A stretch of 64,000 bases of DNA, from positions 1 through 64,000 of the forward strand of contig NZ_ALAB01000043.1 of the NCBI RefSeq assembly GCF_000280055.1. Reading direction: 5' to 3'. The notes beneath the pieces are model-generated. The model worked only from the letters and a program-made list of their open reading frames with translations. It made no database searches and was not told the DNA's origin. Position 1 is the first letter of the stretch; each line of letters opens with the position of its first letter. This document shows, piece after piece, positions 61,008 to 64,000 of this stretch. The position numbers and the translations under genes were made by a program. Source of the DNA: Alishewanella aestuarii B11. Its GTDB lineage: Bacteria > Pseudomonadota > Gammaproteobacteria > Enterobacterales > Alteromonadaceae.

Positions 61008-61691
61008 ATGCAGGACATTAAATACCAGATTTCCTTTAGTCAGCGGCGGCGCACTGTGCAGCTGGCGATCCGTAATGGTGAGGTCTATGTCAGAGCACCG
61101 GCTACGATCTGCCGACACTGGCTAAGCGCCTGGTTACAGCAAAAAGAGCACTGGGTTCAGCAAAGACTGGCGCGCATTACAACACCGCCGGTGTTGCCGT
61201 GGTTACAGCGGGATAGGATCCTGGTATCGGGACAGGCAGTGCCATTTCGCTGGCAGCTGGCGGCAAAAAGTAGCGTCAATTTTAGCGCCAGCGGGCTTGA
61301 GCTTAGGCTATCCACAAAGATCGCTGCAGCGAGACAGGACCACTATGCGCGAAAATTGGTACAACAGCATTTTACTAAGCAAGCCTTACTGGAGTTGCCG
61401 GTGTTGGCAAACGAGCTCGTCGCGCAGTTACGGCAGACATTAGGTCAGGTTGTGGTCGGTAACTGGCGCAGCCGGTGGGGGCATTGTAAACAAAACGGCG
61501 AGCTGGGCTTTAACTGGCGTTTAATGCAAGTGCCACTCTGGGTCAGGCGCTATGTAGTGATCCACGAGCTGGCGCATTTGCAGCATATGAATCATTCACC
61601 TGCATTCTGGCAGTTGGTGCAGCAACATTGTCCACAGTATAGAGAAGCAAAAGCCTGGCTTAAACAACACCAAGCCGAACTGTTGAATTAG
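61008..61691 (+). CDS. ygjP: YgjP-like DUF45 metallopeptidase
   Basis: A 227-residue protein of the YgjP/DUF45 (M48-like) family: the N-terminus ISFSQRRRTVQLAIRNGEVYVRAPA, the block GNWRSRWGHCKQNGELGFNWRLMQVP, and the zinc motif VIHELAHLQHMNHSPAFW (HExxH plus a third His). Activity is inferred. It is divergent from xthA. A hairpin and A-run follow immediately after the stop. Confidence 0.9.
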   Translation: MQDIKYQISFSQRRRTVQLAIRNGEVYVRAPATICRHWLSAWLQQKEHWVQQRLARITTPPVLPWLQRDRILVSGQAVPFRWQLAAKSSVNFSASGLELRLSTKIAAARQDHYARKLVQQHFTKQALLELPVLANELVAQLRQTLGQVVVGNWRSRWGHCKQNGELGFNWRLMQVPLWVRRYVVIHELAHLQHMNHSPAFWQLVQQHCPQYREAKAWLKQHQAELLN

Positions 61692-61695
61692 GGGT

Positions 61696-61721
61696 AAAAA
61701 AAAGCCGACCATCAGGTCGGC
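61696..61721 (-). terminator. Intrinsic terminator reading on the minus strand
   Basis: On the minus strand GCCGACC-TGAT-GGTCGGC (61721-61704) is followed by eight T (61703-61696). It has the right polarity to end a minus-strand transcript from the region 61722-61980, where no minus-strand gene is known. For the plus-strand YgjP gene the hairpin would lack a T run. Confidence 0.7.
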
Positions 61722-61748
61722 AACATAAGGACATCGATTAAAGGAGAG

Positions 61749-61811
61749 ATGTTCACCAGCTTTACTTCACTTAGTCAGACTCTGCGCGTAGCAAAAAATT
61801 CCCGCAGGTAG
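61749..61811 (+). CDS. Possible 20-residue small ORF or leader peptide
   Basis: ATG at 61749 follows AAAGGAGAG, one of the best ribosome binding sequences in the region, and encodes a 20-residue, serine/threonine-rich, basic-ended peptide. Its stop TAG (61809-61811) is followed by eight T at 61815-61822, and CTGCG (61782-61786) can pair with CGCAG (61803-61807). The arrangement looks like a leader peptide with a weak attenuator before deoC (170 bp downstream), but the spacing of the Shine-Dalgarno to ATG is short and the hairpin is weak. Confidence 0.25.
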   Translation: MFTSFTSLSQTLRVAKNSRR

Positions 61812-61981
61812 CGATTTTTTTTAAAACATTTTGGCATTAGGCTGCCAGTTCTGGTTTAAACTAATGCGCTTCAGTTAATTCCGACTGAATCATTCATAAT
61901 TAACTGGAAAGAGCACTAGCGCCTAAACCGTGTCGCTATAGCAACCAAACTCAATAATAAGCTCAGACAGAGTACCCGACA

Positions 61982-62713
61982 ATGACCAATCCGTTACGTT
62001 TATTACAACTGTTGAAACTACTTGATCTCACCCGGCTGACTGAAGCGGATAGTCAGGCTGAGATGGCCGCCTGGCTGAATGCCATCCCCACTTTGCCTGC
62101 ACCGGTTGCCGCGCTCTGTGTTTATCCGGAGTTTTTGTCTCAGACTTCGGACTATCTGGCCGCAGCCGCTAAGGCAACCGAGTTGGCGACAGTTGTTAAT
62201 TTTCCTGGCGGTGACCAGCCGCTGGCACAGGTTCTGGCTGATATTGCACACTGCCGGGCCTTGGGCGCCACCGAAATTGATTGTGTGTTGCCGTACTCAC
62301 AATTACTGGCAGGTAACGAGTCTGAGGTGAGTGCTTTTCTGACCGCAGTCAGAGAGGCCAGCCTGGGGTTGGGGCTGAAAATAATTATTGAATCAGGTGA
62401 GTTACTGACGGCGCAGCAAGTGACTAAGGCTACCGAACTGGTTATTGCCAGTGGCGCCGATTTCGTTAAAACCTCGACCGGTAAGGTACCAGTGGGATGC
62501 ACACTGGAAGCGGCCAGAATTATTCTGACCAGTATTGCGGCAGCCGATCGTCCGGTGGGCTTTAAAGCCTCTGGTGGTGTAAAAACAGTTGAGCAGGCAC
62601 TGCAATTACTGGAGCTGTATGAAGAAATCACCGGACTGACGGCGACCAGGCAAGGTATGCGCATTGGTGCCAGCAGCTTATTAACCGAGTTATTACAGCA
62701 GTTACCCCGTTAA
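61982..62713 (+). CDS. deoC: Deoxyribose-phosphate aldolase
   Basis: A 243-residue class I aldolase splitting 2-deoxyribose 5-phosphate to glyceraldehyde 3-phosphate and acetaldehyde. Schiff-base Lys163 is in GADFVKTSTGK, the proton-relay Lys195 in VGFKASGGV and Asp100 in EIDCVLPY, as in E. coli DeoC. It lies alone; deoA, deoB and deoD are not in the window. Confidence 0.95.
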   Translation: MTNPLRLLQLLKLLDLTRLTEADSQAEMAAWLNAIPTLPAPVAALCVYPEFLSQTSDYLAAAAKATELATVVNFPGGDQPLAQVLADIAHCRALGATEIDCVLPYSQLLAGNESEVSAFLTAVREASLGLGLKIIIESGELLTAQQVTKATELVIASGADFVKTSTGKVPVGCTLEAARIILTSIAAADRPVGFKASGGVKTVEQALQLLELYEEITGLTATRQGMRIGASSLLTELLQQLPR

Positions 62714-62904
62714 CCGATATAGGGCAGCACCGTGCGGCTTGCTGTGTGGTGATTGCCCTGACACCATGACGAAAAAGTCTAAGCGTCACTATGTTCCGCT
62801 GTTCAATGCTACGCATTGTCGAACCTGACGAAGGTTCTCACCTTCCCCTGAGTCGTACTTGCTAAGAGTGGTTTAACTTAGGAATTTGGTGCTCAGAAGA
62901 AGAA
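62714..62904. other. Structured noncoding region downstream of tRNA-Tyr
   Basis: On the minus strand (after the tRNA) there are hairpins GAACCT-AGGTTC, CAATGC-GTA-GCATTG and TGACG-CGTCA, with a TTTTTCG run. This may be the processed 3' trailer and terminator region of the tRNA-Tyr transcript, or a separate RNA. The deoC terminator, if any, is not clear. Confidence 0.4.
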
Positions 62905-62989
<85 letters not shown>

Positions 62990-63001
62990 ACGAGTGCGCG
63001 C

Positions 63002-63029
63002 ATCTTATCAAACTGAAGTTTGATGTAAA
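63002..63029 (-). promoter_or_regulatory. Promoter of tRNA-Tyr
   Basis: On the minus strand TTTACA (63029-63024) and TAAGAT (63007-63002) are 16 bp apart, followed by a GC-rich GCGCGC discriminator typical of stringently controlled stable RNA promoters. The spacer itself is a palindrome, TCAAACT-TC-AGTTTGA. Confidence 0.7.
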
Positions 63030-63095
63030 GCATTTTGCTAAAGTTTTTTGACCGTTTGCCGATTAACTCAGCAGTCGTTGTCTGATGGCATCAGT

Positions 63096-63569
63096 ATGCA
63101 GCCTATTATCAATGAATGGCAGTTAGGGGATCGTTTAGGTAAGGCACTGCAGCATCAGCAGCGGGCTGATTTTGCCCTGTGGTTAGCGTTCTTATCTCCT
63201 GCAGTTGAGGAGATGGCAGAATTTCAAACGCCTGTAAATCAGGCTGCGCAACCCAAACATGATCTTTACCAGCAGCTGGCGGTCAGTAGACGCCGCCCGT
63301 TCGCTTATCAAACCACAGACGACCGGGCCTTATTGCAACAGAGCCAGGCCGCGCAGCAAGGTTTGGCGCAATTAAAGCTGTACAGCTATCTGCAGGAACA
63401 GCCCTGGGTGTGGCAGGAAGATAAGCGTAAACTCGAGCCTCAGGTGTTTGCCGACCTGGATTTGCACTGTCGCCGTCGGTTGGCTGGGGATAAAATGCCC
63501 CCCTCTGTCAGTGATGAAACTGCACTTTACGAGATCCTGGAACAGCTATCAGCGACGCAGCTGTTGTGA
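63096..63569 (+). CDS. VC2046/SO_2500-like protein of unknown function
   Basis: A 157-residue soluble protein. The start MQPIINEWQLGDRLGKALQHQQRADFALWLAFLSPAVEEMAEF at 63096 fits what I remember of the VC2046/SO_2500 family in Vibrio and Shewanella; a longer frame from 63048 begins inside the tRNA promoter region and is unlikely. A central SRRRPFAYQTTDDRALL and C-terminal helices are seen. Function unknown. The name is from memory and moderately certain. Confidence 0.65.
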   Translation: MQPIINEWQLGDRLGKALQHQQRADFALWLAFLSPAVEEMAEFQTPVNQAAQPKHDLYQQLAVSRRRPFAYQTTDDRALLQQSQAAQQGLAQLKLYSYLQEQPWVWQEDKRKLEPQVFADLDLHCRRRLAGDKMPPSVSDETALYEILEQLSATQLL

Positions 63570-63668
63570 GCTGTAACGACCCGTGCTGATAACCACAAAA
63601 TCACGCGACAAAGCACGGCGTGCTCGATCAAGCCCTTTCTCTATTGCATCCTTTATCCTACTGCCGTT

Positions 63669-64000
63669 TTAGCGCAATTGACCGCTTGGTAAATGAGCTT
63701 GGCAGCGCTTAAATTTTTTACCGCTACCACAGGGGCAGGGATCATTAGCGCCCAATTTAATCGCCGGCAACGCAGTAAGCTTACCGCTGGTATAATACCA
63801 ACGATCCTGAAAGATAAAGTCCGAGATTTCCGCGATAAACTCCAGCTTGTTGTGCTGAATAAAGCTGGCAATAAAACTAACCTGTCCCTGCTTCGGCTCG
63901 GATATGGCGTGTTTCACTTCTAGTTTGCAAAAATGTACCGCCTTGGCAAAAGCTTCCAGCGCGGCAGCAGATTCGCTGGCCCGTTGCTCTGCGGCAAGGG
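63669..64000 (-). CDS. ychJ: YchJ-like SEC-C protein, partial (5' end outside window)
   Basis: The frame is open from the stop at 63669 through base 64000, so at least 109 C-terminal residues are seen. It has the YchJ middle strand (ISDFIFQDRWYYTSGK) and a C-terminal SEC-C motif GANDPCPCGSGKKFKRC. The usual fourth ligand (Cys or His right after the last Cys) is Gln here, with a His two residues later (CQAH), so zinc binding may be shifted. An in-frame ATG at 63917 is not the real start. Function of YchJ is unknown. Confidence 0.8.
   Translation of the reverse strand, partial: LAAEQRASESAAALEAFAKAVHFCKLEVKHAISEPKQGQVSFIASFIQHNKLEFIAEISDFIFQDRWYYTSGKLTALPAIKLGANDPCPCGSGKKFKRCQAHLPSGQLR

Overview
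The window looks like the chromosome of a free-living aquatic gammaproteobacterium of the Alteromonadales/Chromatiaceae type (Rheinheimera, Alishewanella or Arsukibacterium are the closest guesses). This is inferred from gene content and order: dapA-bamC-purC, DUF2066-hda, pheS-pheT-ihfA, yejK/yejL/yejM, ydbH-ynbE-ydbL, a VC2046/SO_2500-like protein, DUF3718 proteins, DUF1338 next to astA, and a TonB receptor paired with a PQQ enzyme. Most of it is ordinary, densely packed chromosome. The only clearly mobile DNA is one IS1182-type insertion sequence and two copies of a palindromic MITE-like element.

Layout. 1-10 kb: Lrp-type regulator divergent from arginine succinyltransferase (astA) and a DUF1338 enzyme, a maltose acetyltransferase-like protein, a small secreted DUF3718 protein, an FG-GAP/VCBS exported protein, two overlapping fluoride-channel genes, and a very large exported propeller-amidohydrolase. 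10-12.3 kb: a second DUF3718 gene behind a GEMM-I (cyclic di-GMP) riboswitch, then the IS element, which abuts the full MITE copy. 12.3-22 kb: DUF3667 protein; an operon of CstA, a cory-CC-star protein and a cysteine-free ArsA/Get3-like ATPase; the ydbH-ynbE-ydbL envelope operon; an M28 peptidase. 22-31 kb: a lysine riboswitch with lysC, a dicarboxylate symporter coupled to an unknown protein, queC/queE, arsC-wrbA-DUF2069, bepA. 31-36 kb: a truncated MITE, a PerM-type permease, and an operon of a PQQ-dependent sugar dehydrogenase and a PqqU/YncD-like receptor. 36-45 kb: bcp, gcvR, dapA-bamC-purC, DUF2066-hda, pheST-ihfA. 45-51.6 kb: a six-gene photolyase/lipid-modification operon behind a promoter resembling the singlet-oxygen ECF-sigma (RpoE-ChrR) type. 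51.6-64 kb: cvfB, yejM-yejL/yejK, M15 peptidase, dapE, yffB, a histidine-less EIIA-Glc-like protein, yfbV, xthA, a YgjP-like protease, deoC, tRNA-Tyr, a VC2046-like protein and a partial YchJ gene.

How the genes work together. Lysine/diaminopimelate supply recurs (lysC under lysine control, dapA, dapE). Envelope maintenance recurs too (bamC, bepA, ydbH-ynbE, yejM, M15 and M28 peptidases). The most interesting units are the PQQ scavenging pair, the CstA/cory/ATPase operon, the photo-oxidative membrane operon, the c-di-GMP-controlled DUF3718 gene, the degenerate EIIA protein, the unequal fluoride-channel pair and the nested-palindrome MITE. No CRISPR array, prophage or rRNA operon was seen.
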